Source: an uncultured Acidobacteriaceae bacterium | Lineage (GTDB): Bacteria > Acidobacteriota > Terriglobia > Terriglobales > Acidobacteriaceae | Assembly (NCBI GenBank): GCA_903911925.1 | Contig: CAIWFH010000072.1 | Location: 1 to 41,628 of the forward strand | Length of the DNA stretch: 41,628 bases | Direction: 5' to 3' | Shown: one piece after another, positions 7,182-15,536 of the stretch | How positions within the stretch are numbered: position 1 is the first letter of the stretch | How the letters are laid out: each line of letters begins with the position of its first letter | The notes under the pieces: generated by a model | Told to the model about the DNA's origin: nothing | Database searches by the model: none | What the model saw: only the letters and a program-made list of their open reading frames with translations | Program-made: the position numbers and the translations under genes

Positions 7182-9683
7182 ATGCGCCGTTTTATATTCA
7201 TGCTCTTATTAATTTCCCTCGCCGCAAACGGTCTATACGCCGCCGAACCTATCTTTGACCTCGCCGGCCCCAGGGTGGATGTCCACGTCAAACGCGGCGA
7301 AGTAACGCTGCCCATCAGCCAGATTCCCAACCTGCTTCCCGGCGACCGGCTATGGATTCATCCCGATCTTCCCGAGAGCCAGTCGGCCCGCTATGTCCTG
7401 ATTGTCGCCTTCCTGCGCGGGGCCACCAATCCGCCTCCGCCCGAGTGGTTTACGCGGGTTGAGACCTGGGGCCGCGAAGCGCAAAGCGAGGGCGTGTTTG
7501 TCACTGTTCCCGACGAGGCACAGCAGGCGCTGATCTTCCTCGCTCCGGAGACCGGCGGCGATTTGAGCACGCTGCGCGCCGCCGTGCGCGGCCGGCCCGG
7601 TTCTTTTGTGCGTGCAACGCAGGATCTGCAAGTGGCCAGTCTGGACAGAATGCGCCTCGACGCCTATCTGACTGAAGTGAAGGCCTTGCCCCAGACAGAT
7701 TCCAAGTCGCTCAGAGAACACGCAGAACTGGTGGCCCGCAGCCTGGGCATCAAAATCGATCCGCAGTGCTTTGAAAAGCCCATCGATCAGCAGGCAGCCT
7801 GCCTTGTGCAACTGAGCCAGGGCATGGTGATGGACGATGCAAACGCCCACTCGCGCGTCGATCAGTTGGCCAGCGGCTCGACGCTGGACCTGGTGAACGC
7901 CATCAGCTTTTCCAGCATGGCCGGAGGAGGCGCTTACAGCCCTTATTTTGGCGCCATCGTAGACACGGCCAAGATTCTCTCCTCGTTGCACACCGCGCAT
8001 TTTCAATACATCCCCGCGCTGGCGTTGCCTACCAAGGACTCGCTTAACCTGCGCCTGAACATGCCGCCTTCGTTCCGCGATCCCAAGTCGGTAGTCGTGG
8101 TCGCGCTGCCTCCCATCGGCCCGTCCAAGCCGCCGCCACTGCATCCCATGAGCCCGGCACAGAGTTTTTGCCTGCAGGCGCCCGGCCTGGTGCTGCCCAC
8201 GGATGGCGCTCCGCTAATCTTTGCTACCGAGTTGGTTTATGGATTGAAGTTGCGCATCGAGATCAAAGGCACGCGCGTTGAACTGCCGCTGATTGTTGAC
8301 CCCTCTCAGGGCGGACTCGTGCTTGAGAAGTCCGCGCCGCTGCTGCCCGCAACCGAGGGCGAGCTCACCGGCGTAGTCCATGGCAAGTGGGGATTCGAAG
8401 ACTGGGAGGGTCCGCGCTTTCATCTGCGCACTGCCGAAGCTGGAAAATGGACCGTAGCGGCAACCGATCAGACGGCCTTGGTTGTGGGCCGCGAAGACAC
8501 GCTGCATATCGACGGCGACAGCTCGCAATGCGTGGATAAGGTCGAGTTTCAGTCCGATGGGCTGCCCCCGGTGAAACTGGCCTGGAAGTCACCCAAGCCG
8601 GAGTCGCTTGAGGTTGTCATTCCCATGAAGGATGTGACGCCCGGGCCGGTATCGCTGCAGATTCACCAGTTCGGCCTGGCAAAGCCCGACACGCTGGCGC
8701 TGAGCGCCTACGACTCGGCTGCATCCCTTGACCGCCTCACGCTGAGCGCCGGTGACACAGATGCTCTGCTCAAGGGCACACGACTTGACCAGGTGGCCAA
8801 GGCCGAGTTTGCGGGCTTCAGCTGGACCCCGGGCGCCTTGAACCGTGTACAGGATCTTGACCAGTTGACTCTGAACGCAGGCGGCTCAACCGCTGCCCTG
8901 GAACCTGGAAAGCGTTACTCGGCCATTGTCCATCTGCACGACGGACGCCAGTTGAAGGTGCCGGTCACGGTAAATCCTCCGCGCCCGCAGGTGACTTTGC
9001 TGAGCAAGGGCCTGCAGGAGGATGCTTCCGCGATCCCTTCCCCGGTGCACCTGGGCAGCCCCGACGACTTCGCTCTCGATGGGCGCCTGGTTTTCTTTCT
9101 CAAGTCCCGCGTGCCTGCCAACTTCCCCCGCAATCAGAAGGTTGAAGTGGCCGCGGTGGACGGCAGCTTTGGCGCAACGTTGAGCACCGCCGACGGCAGT
9201 CTCCTGCTTGAAGACTCAAAAACAGCGGTGGGCACCCTTGAACCGCTGGCGCGCTTTGGCGCCTCGGCCTTCGGCCCGCTGCAGGTTCGCGCCGTTTCAT
9301 CCGATGGCATCAATGGCGACTGGCTGCCCCTCGGTGTCCTGGTGCGCCTTCCGGCTTTCAAAGAGTTGCGATGCGCGCACGCCACCGCCAAGACATGTAC
9401 GCTGACCGGAATCAACCTCTTCCTGGCTGCGTCCATCTCTCCCACTCAGGATTTCGAAAACGCCACTGACGTTCCAATGGACTTTACGGGAGCACAGCTT
9501 ACGGTGCCCCGGCCGGCCAACGGCGTTCTCTTCCTCAAGCTGCGCGACGACCCGGCTACGATACAGACGATCACTCTGCCGGTAACGCTGACGGCTCCGG
9601 TCCCAGCGCAGATTGTTGTGCAGGCCCAGCCTGCAACCGCGCCAGACGCCCACGCCCCGGCGCCGGTCAAACCGCAGCAATAA
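7182..9683 (+). CDS. Secreted protein of unknown function, 833 residues
   Basis: The start is placed at ATG 7182, where MRRFIFMLLLISLAANGLYA forms a clear signal peptide. The open frame extends further upstream but that part does not look coding. The mature protein opens with a small domain at about 20-100 (LPGDRLWIHPDLPES). A helical region at about 175-300 contains three cysteines. Several beta-rich immunoglobulin-like segments follow to the end, and the C-terminus is proline- and alanine-rich. No catalytic motif is visible. It is probably an exported or outer-surface protein whose repeats resemble the beta-sandwich repeats of adhesins or envelope scaffolds. It stands alone: divergent from the PIN operon and convergent with the ferredoxin gene. 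Confidence 0.75.
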   Translation: MRRFIFMLLLISLAANGLYAAEPIFDLAGPRVDVHVKRGEVTLPISQIPNLLPGDRLWIHPDLPESQSARYVLIVAFLRGATNPPPPEWFTRVETWGREAQSEGVFVTVPDEAQQALIFLAPETGGDLSTLRAAVRGRPGSFVRATQDLQVASLDRMRLDAYLTEVKALPQTDSKSLREHAELVARSLGIKIDPQCFEKPIDQQAACLVQLSQGMVMDDANAHSRVDQLASGSTLDLVNAISFSSMAGGGAYSPYFGAIVDTAKILSSLHTAHFQYIPALALPTKDSLNLRLNMPPSFRDPKSVVVVALPPIGPSKPPPLHPMSPAQSFCLQAPGLVLPTDGAPLIFATELVYGLKLRIEIKGTRVELPLIVDPSQGGLVLEKSAPLLPATEGELTGVVHGKWGFEDWEGPRFHLRTAEAGKWTVAATDQTALVVGREDTLHIDGDSSQCVDKVEFQSDGLPPVKLAWKSPKPESLEVVIPMKDVTPGPVSLQIHQFGLAKPDTLALSAYDSAASLDRLTLSAGDTDALLKGTRLDQVAKAEFAGFSWTPGALNRVQDLDQLTLNAGGSTAALEPGKRYSAIVHLHDGRQLKVPVTVNPPRPQVTLLSKGLQEDASAIPSPVHLGSPDDFALDGRLVFFLKSRVPANFPRNQKVEVAAVDGSFGATLSTADGSLLLEDSKTAVGTLEPLARFGASAFGPLQVRAVSSDGINGDWLPLGVLVRLPAFKELRCAHATAKTCTLTGINLFLAASISPTQDFENATDVPMDFTGAQLTVPRPANGVLFLKLRDDPATIQTITLPVTLTAPVPAQIVVQAQPATAPDAHAPAPVKPQQ

Positions 9684-9722
9684 GTGGCATCTGCATTTTT
9701 ACAGCTTGCACCGAGAGACAAC

Positions 9723-9764
9723 GAGGCCGCCGCGGAAGCCAAAAAAGCTCCCTGTGGCGGCCTC
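9723..9764. terminator. Strong hairpin between convergent genes
   Basis: GAGGCCGCC at 9723-9731 and GGCGGCCTC at 9756-9764 form a perfect 9-bp GC-rich stem. The loop can extend the structure by pairing GGAAGC with GCTCCC around an A6 tract. It sits 39 bases after the secreted-protein stop and 49 bases from the ferredoxin stop, so it could serve both directions. No T-run follows. Confidence 0.45.
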
Positions 9765-9813
9765 AAGGCCATCCCATCATTCAAACTACTCTTGCAAAGG
9801 TAGTGCGAGCGTC

Positions 9814-10065
9814 CTAGTTGAAATAAGCCTTGTTCGCTTCGGCAAAGTGAGCCTTGTCCGCCGGCAATTCATCTTCCGCATAGATCGCGTTCTGCGCGCA
9901 AACTGAAACGCATGTGCCGCAGTCGATGCACTCGTCGGGATTGATGTAAACCTGAGACACAGTCCCTGCCTTGGCGTCGTCTGCCGTGGGCGCGATAGCG
10001 GCGGTTGTGCACTCTGCCACGCAGACAAAGTCTTTGGTGCAGGCATCGGTAACTACATAAGCCAT
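9814..10065 (-). CDS. Seven-cysteine ferredoxin, probable [3Fe-4S][4Fe-4S] type
   Basis: 83 residues starting MAYVVTDACTKDF. The ATG at 10065 has GAGTG six bases upstream; a GTG three codons earlier is less likely. There are exactly seven cysteines: C9-x5-C15-x3-C19, and C46-x2-C49-x2-C52-x3-C56 in DECIDCGTCVSVC. In seven-iron ferredoxins such a pattern gives one [3Fe-4S] cluster (probably C9, C15, C56) and one [4Fe-4S] cluster (C19, C46, C49, C52). The Pro that normally follows the third cysteine is Thr here. It is a small soluble electron carrier; its partners are unknown. It lies downstream of the acyl carrier protein gene, with 155 bases between them. Confidence 0.9.
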   Translation of the reverse strand: MAYVVTDACTKDFVCVAECTTAAIAPTADDAKAGTVSQVYINPDECIDCGTCVSVCAQNAIYAEDELPADKAHFAEANKAYFN

Positions 10066-10220
10066 ATGAATCACTCATGGTTCGTTGCGGCGCTTTCGGT
10101 ACATTGTGCCGTCACCACAAGGTTATCCAGCCGAAGCGGTTCGCATCGGTGACTACAGTCACACTGTGGGAGAGAATTCCCTGGTTGCGGTCAGCGCCGG
10201 CGGCCGGTTTGCCCGGCCCG

Positions 10221-10478
10221 CTATGAAGCAGGCAACTGCACAGCGGCCTCATAACAATGGATAAACCCGCCCAGCGTCATGGGGAAATTCGCGAACCCGT
10301 TCGCCGTAAAAGGATCGACCCCCAGCGCCTGTTCAAGCCGGGTCACCACGATCGCAAATCCAAGCGAGTCAAGGCCCGTGTCAATCAAGGCAAGATCGTC
10401 GCTGAGTTGCGCCAGGCTGCGGCCGTGATCCCGGGCCACCTGCATAAAGTTGGCTATCACTTCTTCTCGTACGTTCAT
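10221..10478 (-). CDS. Stand-alone acyl carrier protein
   Basis: 85 residues from ATG 10478. The phosphopantetheine attachment motif is DTGLDSLGFAIV, with the modifiable Ser38. The helical pattern before and after fits the PP-binding (ACP) fold, including RLEQALGVDPF. Such proteins carry acyl or aminoacyl groups as thioesters. No fatty acid synthesis, adenylation or ketosynthase gene is adjacent, and housekeeping AcpP normally has the motif DSLDTVE, so this is probably a specialised carrier. The ribosome binding site is weak: AAAGG lies about 15 bases upstream, within the loop of an inverted repeat. Confidence 0.85.
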   Translation of the reverse strand: MNVREEVIANFMQVARDHGRSLAQLSDDLALIDTGLDSLGFAIVVTRLEQALGVDPFTANGFANFPMTLGGFIHCYEAAVQLPAS

Positions 10479-10481
10479 GTC

Positions 10482-10506
10482 CAGACTTGTCTGCCTTTCA
10501 AGACAA
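10482..10506 (-). promoter_or_regulatory. Two overlapping inverted repeats just upstream of the ACP gene
   Basis: CAGAC/GTCTG (10482-10486 and 10489-10493) and TTGTCT/AGACAA (10487-10492 and 10501-10506) share bases, so the two hairpins cannot form together. The second one places the AAAGG ribosome-binding-like sequence in its loop. The site starts four bases upstream of the ATG. It could be an RNA switch or a repressor operator. Confidence 0.35.
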
Positions 10507-10623
10507 AGCTGTCGGGCCGGCAAAAAAATACGGCCCTTTTGCGGGCGCGGACTCCGATTCGTCCATTCGGCAGCCGGGCTTCTCTCCCCGCAAAGGTGCT
10601 ATCTTACCAGCCGGGCCGCTTTG

Positions 10624-10653
10624 TTGACATCCCCCGCGACCATTGGCTATGCT
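10624..10653 (+). promoter_or_regulatory. Candidate sigma-70 promoter for the LamG gene
   Basis: TTGACA at 10624-10629 is a perfect -35. TATGCT at 10648-10653 follows after 18 bases and matches the -10 consensus at four of six positions. This would leave a leader of about 160 bases before the ATG at 10818. Confidence 0.4.
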
Positions 10654-10817
10654 GCGCCGGAGAGTTTCTGGCACTGATCCGCGTTCGCAAATCTCCCGCA
10701 CCTGCGAACGCCGCCGGTTCTTCCCATCCACAGCGGTGCGCCCTGCTGGATGTTGTTCCGCTGCCGGCGCAACTCATCATCTCGGGCTTGGCAATCGTTC
10801 CATGAGAGGTAGACCCA

Positions 10818-12935
10818 ATGAGAACAATCAGTATCCTGTTTAAATTCTTTGCGGCCACAGTCGCCCTGGTCTTTGCGCAACAAGTCTCGCTGGCGCAGGA
10901 GCGCCCCAGCGGCATCCGCTGGGACTTCAATGAGACGTCAGGAGCCAGTGCGCACGACGCCATCGGCAACACAGACGATGCCATTGAGGGTTTCTTCTGG
11001 CACGTGCCCGGCGCTGAGGGCAACGGCCTGCAGTTCGACGGCTACACCACGCGCATTGCCCGCCTCGCCAAGAATGTGCCTCAATTCAAAGAGGGGTTCA
11101 CTGTCTCGGCATGGGTGGCGCCTAATTACTACCCATGGAATTGGGTTCCCATTGCCGACCAGAACGCGGACGACCAGATTGGCTTTTTCTTTGGCATCGA
11201 TGCCTTCGGCCATCCCGGATTCAATCTCGCCGTCAACGGCATCTGGCGTCAACTCACTTCGACCGTGCAACTCCCCACCAAGCGATACTCGCGCGTCACG
11301 GCCACCTTCGATCCGCAGACAGGCATCGCCATCTACGTAAACGGCAAGCCCGCCGGCAGCCTCAACGTTCCCGGCCATTTCTCCCAGGCCATGGGCACCG
11401 ACCTCATTGTGGGTAGAATTCGCAATCCTCAGCAGCCCTATCCCTCATGGCTCGACGCGTTCCGTGACCCGGTCAACTACTCGCTCGACGGCTATCTCGA
11501 TGGTCTTGAGATCATTGAAGGCGCACGCAGCGGGGAGGACGAACAGGCTGCGTTTGCAAAAGCGAATCTGCCCGCCAAAGACGTAATGCCCACCGCCGTC
11601 TTCCCTTCCGGACCTCCCGGAGCGGGTCCCTTCGGCGCGTTTTACGCAAGCCTGAAGTTTGAAAACAGCTGGGACCGCCCGCGCCGCTTCGGACCCGACC
11701 AGGATGTCGTGGTCCGCTTTGAGCAGTCGCCCATGCGCCTCGTCTTTTGGCAGGGAACCAACTTCATTCCCGCCTGGGTCACGGAGAACAACAAGTGGTA
11801 CACCGACGAGTTCCTTGAGACCTATGACCGCCCCCGCTGCCCTGACGGCGGAGACTGCGAGCCCATGAGCGACAAGCAGGGCCGCTATTCGCACGTCAGC
11901 ATCCTAGAGTCTTCCGATGCGCGCGCCGTGATTCACTGGCGTTACGCCCTGGCCGAGGCCATCAATTACAAGGGCGGCAATGCAGACCCGGTCACCGGCT
12001 GGTTCGACTGGGCCGACGAGTATTGGACCGTCTATCCCGACGGCGTGGCAGTGCGCAAACAGCTGCTTTCCAGTTCGCACCTCGACGACGCGCCCCACGA
12101 GTGGCAGGAGTCCATCGTCATCAACAATCCCGGCCAAATGCCTGAGGACAACATTGAGCCCGACGCACTGACCCTCAAGAACATGGCAGGCGAGTCAGAA
12201 ACCTATCACTGGCAGACCAAGACCGAGAAGACCTTCGATTACCCGAAGGGACCGCCGGACAAGCTGGAGAAGCCCGCCAACGCCAACATTCAGATCGTTC
12301 ATCTCAAGTCGAAAGAGAATCCCTTCGAGATCGTGTGGCCGCGCGGCAATTCCATGTCTACCTACAGCGACACCAAGAGCTACTCCATGTTCGAGTGGTG
12401 GGACCACTGGCCGGTGGCGCAAATATCCAACAGCTTTCGCCTCGCCGTTACGCCGGACCGTCCTTCGCACGCCTCGCTCTCTCACATCTACTGGGACCCG
12501 ATTGAGAGAACTGAAGACACCATGACCAAGCTGCTGCTCTGCGGCCTCACCAGCCCCGATGCGCCCGGCGTCGTGACGCTGGCAAAGTCGTGGCTCTCAC
12601 CGGCAACCTTCACTGCTGCCGGCGCAGGAGTCACCGCGCAGCAATACGATCCTGCGCAGCGTGCCTACGTAGTTCACCGCGATGCAGCAGGCACGCCGCG
12701 GCCGCTCACCGTCACGCTGGCTGCCACCATCGACAACCCCCTCGTCAACCCGGCGCTCGTCATCGAGAACTGGACCGGACCGGTCACCGTGCGCGTTAAC
12801 GGAAAACCCGTCGCAGGCAAGGACCACGTCCGGACCGGATTCAACACGAACGAAGGCGTCAGCAGCCTCATCGTGTGGTTCAAGCTTGAGGCGAACGCAA
12901 AGACCGTGATTCAGCTGGACCCGCGGGCCGAGTAA
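10818..12935 (+). CDS. Secreted LamG-domain (concanavalin-like) protein
   Basis: 705 residues with a signal peptide at 1-26 ending VSLAQ. GAGAGG lies about 10 bases before the ATG. Residues about 30-235 form a LamG-like jellyroll: FTVSAWVAP, then FFFGIDAFGHPGFNLAVNG, YSRVTATFDPQTGIAIYVNG and YLDGLEII are the usual strands. The remaining 450 residues hold tryptophan-rich beta segments (WFDWADEYWTVYPDGVAVRK, SMFEWWDHWPVAQ) that I do not recognise; the style resembles polysaccharide-active proteins. Carbohydrate binding or cleavage at the cell surface is therefore plausible but unproven. The gene is monocistronic, with a candidate promoter upstream and a large hairpin downstream. Confidence 0.8.
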   Translation: MRTISILFKFFAATVALVFAQQVSLAQERPSGIRWDFNETSGASAHDAIGNTDDAIEGFFWHVPGAEGNGLQFDGYTTRIARLAKNVPQFKEGFTVSAWVAPNYYPWNWVPIADQNADDQIGFFFGIDAFGHPGFNLAVNGIWRQLTSTVQLPTKRYSRVTATFDPQTGIAIYVNGKPAGSLNVPGHFSQAMGTDLIVGRIRNPQQPYPSWLDAFRDPVNYSLDGYLDGLEIIEGARSGEDEQAAFAKANLPAKDVMPTAVFPSGPPGAGPFGAFYASLKFENSWDRPRRFGPDQDVVVRFEQSPMRLVFWQGTNFIPAWVTENNKWYTDEFLETYDRPRCPDGGDCEPMSDKQGRYSHVSILESSDARAVIHWRYALAEAINYKGGNADPVTGWFDWADEYWTVYPDGVAVRKQLLSSSHLDDAPHEWQESIVINNPGQMPEDNIEPDALTLKNMAGESETYHWQTKTEKTFDYPKGPPDKLEKPANANIQIVHLKSKENPFEIVWPRGNSMSTYSDTKSYSMFEWWDHWPVAQISNSFRLAVTPDRPSHASLSHIYWDPIERTEDTMTKLLLCGLTSPDAPGVVTLAKSWLSPATFTAAGAGVTAQQYDPAQRAYVVHRDAAGTPRPLTVTLAATIDNPLVNPALVIENWTGPVTVRVNGKPVAGKDHVRTGFNTNEGVSSLIVWFKLEANAKTVIQLDPRAE

Positions 12936-13277
12936 GACCCACATCGAGGCCAAGTCACTCGTTTACGGCTGCCTCTTTGTCAGAAAACCGGACTCGATCG
13001 TTGCCGGGCCCCGAATTGGGGCCTCGGCAATGCCTCCGAGTCCATGGTTCGAGGCCCGCATTCCCGTCATTTTCCCGAAGACCGGCCATCCCTCCATGTG
13101 GTAATCTCTCGCTAAATAGCCCCGATACAGCCCGCGTATCCGCGCAGTAGCTCACCAGCACCCGGGCCCCGAGTTTCTGTCTGAGAACACTGTCAGGGTT
13201 CGGCGCGGGAAACAAAAATGCGGCATCCCCTCCCTTCAATACATTCGTGTATTTCAAGTCGCTTCCAGGAGATCGGA
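12936..13277. other. Intergenic region between two secreted-protein genes
   Basis: 342 bases. It contains the long hairpin at 12990-13043 near its left end. At 13238-13253 AATACA-TTCG-TGTATT is a perfect 6-bp hairpin with a TTCG loop, 24 bases before the next ATG. The AGGAG ribosome binding site for that gene lies at about 13267-13271. No gene is seen. Confidence 0.45.
12990..13043 (+). terminator. Long two-part hairpin after the LamG gene
   Basis: An outer stem GGACTCG/CGAGTCC (12990-12996 and 13037-13043) encloses an inner stem TTGCCGGGCCCC paired with GGGGCC-T-CGGCAA (13001-13030, one bulged T, GAATT loop). It begins 54 bases after the stop codon. No T-run follows, so it may stop RNA decay rather than terminate. 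Confidence 0.5.
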
Positions 13278-15419
13278 ATGAAGAAGCAGTCGATGAATTC
13301 GCTTTTGCTCGCAGTAGCCGTGGCCGCATGCGCCCTGGCTGTCTGCTCGAGTCGGGCTGCGGCGCAGGCTGCGCCCGGCGTCATGCCCCCGCGCATCAAC
13401 CCGCAGCAGCGCAATCTGCCCAATTCCGTGTTGCTGCGCGGAGAACCCCATGCCGCCGCCATGCAGCGTCTGCGGGTTACGCGCCAGTACACCATGGGCG
13501 ACGTCCGAGCCCCCGGGCGTGTTGCGCTGGGCACAACCAGGCTCAACTTCGCTCCCTTGCTCAATAATCCGCGCGCGCCCTTCAACGTGGCTCAAAAGCT
13601 GCGCGCCCTTCCGCAACTTTTCGCGGTCGGCACCGACCAGACCGAAGTGAGCGAAGTGGACCAGGGACTGGTCATCCACCAAGTGCTCGGCTACCGGATA
13701 CTTCCCGGCAAGTGCAACGACCCGGCGGCCCGTGGACAGCTTCAGAATGCCGGCGTCAGTTGCTTCCAGAGCGAGCCCATTTCGGCGCGCCTGCAGGCCT
13801 TCTCCACCCCCGGCAGTCCGCGCTATGTGGCAGACCCGGGCAAGCGCCAGCGTGCAGTTGCCGCCTACCAGGACAAGGTAAAGCAGCAGGAGGCCGATGC
13901 CAACGCCCACATCGCCGACTTGCGCCGGCAGTTCGCCGACCCTTCAAAGCGCAAGCAGTTTGTTTCCGCGTTCGGCGCCGCGGAGGTCGATCGCGTCAGC
14001 CGCCTCAACGACGACCAACTGAAAGCGGAACTGATCAACAGCGGAGAGCAGCGCATCGAGCAGACCATGTTCGTCCCCAGGCCGGACTCTGTGGCTCGCG
14101 CGTCTGTGGTCAACTCAATGAGGATTCTTCCCAACGCGCAGGAGATTGCGCGCCTGCGGCTGCCTCCTCCCTCGCCCGCCGCTAACTCCGCTTCCTCTGA
14201 AAGAGCCTTGACTCCTGCCGCTACGGCGGCGGGCCAGCACATTTCAGCCGCCACAATGGCCGCCGCGGATCACTTCAACGAAAAGGATTTGGGAACCTAC
14301 ATCTACCTCACCGGCTTTACTCTCGGCAAGGACTACGAGTGGAGCCAGGGCGTTTCCACCACCATCAAGTGGTGCTGGGTCGGCTGCGCCTCAACCTATA
14401 GCGTGAATCTCTATGCCGGGTTCAGCTACGGTTTCGGCCTTCGCTTCCCCATCCAGACGCACCTGGACTACAAATACACGGTGCACCCCGACAACTCCGA
14501 TCTGGCCACCGTCAAGGTCGACTTCGTTCCCATCAATGGCTCGCCCGCGCAATACTCCGCCGCCGGTCTTGCCGGCGACCAGATCTTTGCCGGCAAGGAA
14601 CTGGTGGCCCAGGTCACGGCCGACGCCGGACTCAACTACGACCTGCCCATCGTCGGCAGCGGCAGCATCGGCATCAGCGTCGGCAATGACTTTACCCAGG
14701 GGCTGCCCGCTCCCTTCACCAATGGCCAATTCACCCCGCCGCCGCCCTGCGGACATGCCGCGCCCTGCCCTGAAGATCTTGACGCCGCTCCCATCATCTT
14801 TGACAACTTCGACCTGCTGGGCGGCGAGGGCAACTTCGGCGTCGTGGGTGGACAAGTCTTTCCGGCCATCAACGTCGGACTGCACTCTGACAGTCTGCAA
14901 TTCACGCTTATCGACCACGTCAACGGCAGGCAGACCCCTATCACCGCAACGGGCAAGTTTACGCCGATTGGGGTTGCCAACGACATCAATCGCAGCAGCC
15001 ACATCTCGCTCGCCAATCCCGTTTACAATCTCGGCTTTGTCGTCACGCCCGGCGTTGATGCCCGGCTCTTTGTCGATCTCGGTGTCTGGTCTGACCATTG
15101 GGACTGGCCCATCTGGTTCCCGGAACTCACCATCGAACTCCCTCCCGGCGGCGTTGACTTTGGCTGCCACGCAAATACAATCTGCTCGCGCAACTTCGAC
15201 ATGAAGGGGAGAGAAATTTCAAACGTGACCGTCATCAACTCCGGCATTTCGAACTCGGTGCGAGACCAGTTGATGAACGAACTCACCACCACTGGCTGCA
15301 AAGACACGACCGCCGGCAACGGCACTCACAATTTGGTCTGCCCCACAACGCAAACGCTCACTACCTGCAAGACCAAAGCGCAGAGCCGAAAAGACATCTC
15401 ATGCACGTTGGGCAAGTGA
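13278..15419 (+). CDS. Secreted protein of unknown function, 713 residues
   Basis: The start ATG 13278 follows a good AGGAG site, and MKKQSMNSLLLAVAVAACALAVC begins a signal peptide ending near ASRAAAQ-type residues at about 32. The N-terminal third is rich in Arg, Gln and Pro. Residues about 190-265 are charged and helical, possibly coiled coil (KVKQQEADANAHIADLRRQF). The C-terminal half is beta-rich, with glycine/aspartate strands, a proline-rich hairpin TPPPPC, and eight or so cysteines towards the end that may form disulfides. No family or catalytic motif is recognised. It is convergent with the GH36-like gene and separated from it by two hairpins. Confidence 0.75.
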   Translation: MKKQSMNSLLLAVAVAACALAVCSSRAAAQAAPGVMPPRINPQQRNLPNSVLLRGEPHAAAMQRLRVTRQYTMGDVRAPGRVALGTTRLNFAPLLNNPRAPFNVAQKLRALPQLFAVGTDQTEVSEVDQGLVIHQVLGYRILPGKCNDPAARGQLQNAGVSCFQSEPISARLQAFSTPGSPRYVADPGKRQRAVAAYQDKVKQQEADANAHIADLRRQFADPSKRKQFVSAFGAAEVDRVSRLNDDQLKAELINSGEQRIEQTMFVPRPDSVARASVVNSMRILPNAQEIARLRLPPPSPAANSASSERALTPAATAAGQHISAATMAAADHFNEKDLGTYIYLTGFTLGKDYEWSQGVSTTIKWCWVGCASTYSVNLYAGFSYGFGLRFPIQTHLDYKYTVHPDNSDLATVKVDFVPINGSPAQYSAAGLAGDQIFAGKELVAQVTADAGLNYDLPIVGSGSIGISVGNDFTQGLPAPFTNGQFTPPPPCGHAAPCPEDLDAAPIIFDNFDLLGGEGNFGVVGGQVFPAINVGLHSDSLQFTLIDHVNGRQTPITATGKFTPIGVANDINRSSHISLANPVYNLGFVVTPGVDARLFVDLGVWSDHWDWPIWFPELTIELPPGGVDFGCHANTICSRNFDMKGREISNVTVINSGISNSVRDQLMNELTTTGCKDTTAGNGTHNLVCPTTQTLTTCKTKAQSRKDISCTLGK

Positions 15420-15468
15420 CAGTTCCAGACAAATAGCCTAAGGTCCATGAGCGATATCCGTTATGAGC

Positions 15469-15520
15469 GGCCAGGTCGGGATTCCACTGACCTGGCCCTC
15501 ATTCGGTCGCGCAAGCGACC
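15469..15520. terminator. Two adjacent hairpins between convergent genes
   Basis: The first hairpin is GGCCAGGTC/GACCTGGCC (15469-15477 and 15489-15497), a perfect 9-bp stem. The second is GGTCGC-GCAA-GCGACC (15505-15520), a 6-bp stem with a GNRA-type loop. They lie between the plus-strand stop at 15419 and the minus-strand stop at 15537, and so could end transcription from both sides. No long T-run is present. Confidence 0.55.
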
Positions 15521-15536
15521 CGGCCTGAAACAAGAA

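Larger units (their letters stand above)
10479..10817. other. Divergent intergenic region between the ACP and LamG genes
   Basis: 339 bases. Besides the overlapping repeats near the ACP start it holds an inverted repeat GGGCCG/CGGCCC (10514-10519 and 10531-10536) followed on the plus strand by TTTT and enclosing an A7 tract. It also holds a promoter-like TTGACA at 10624. No gene is evident; open frames crossing it have no recognisable domain. Confidence 0.4.
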
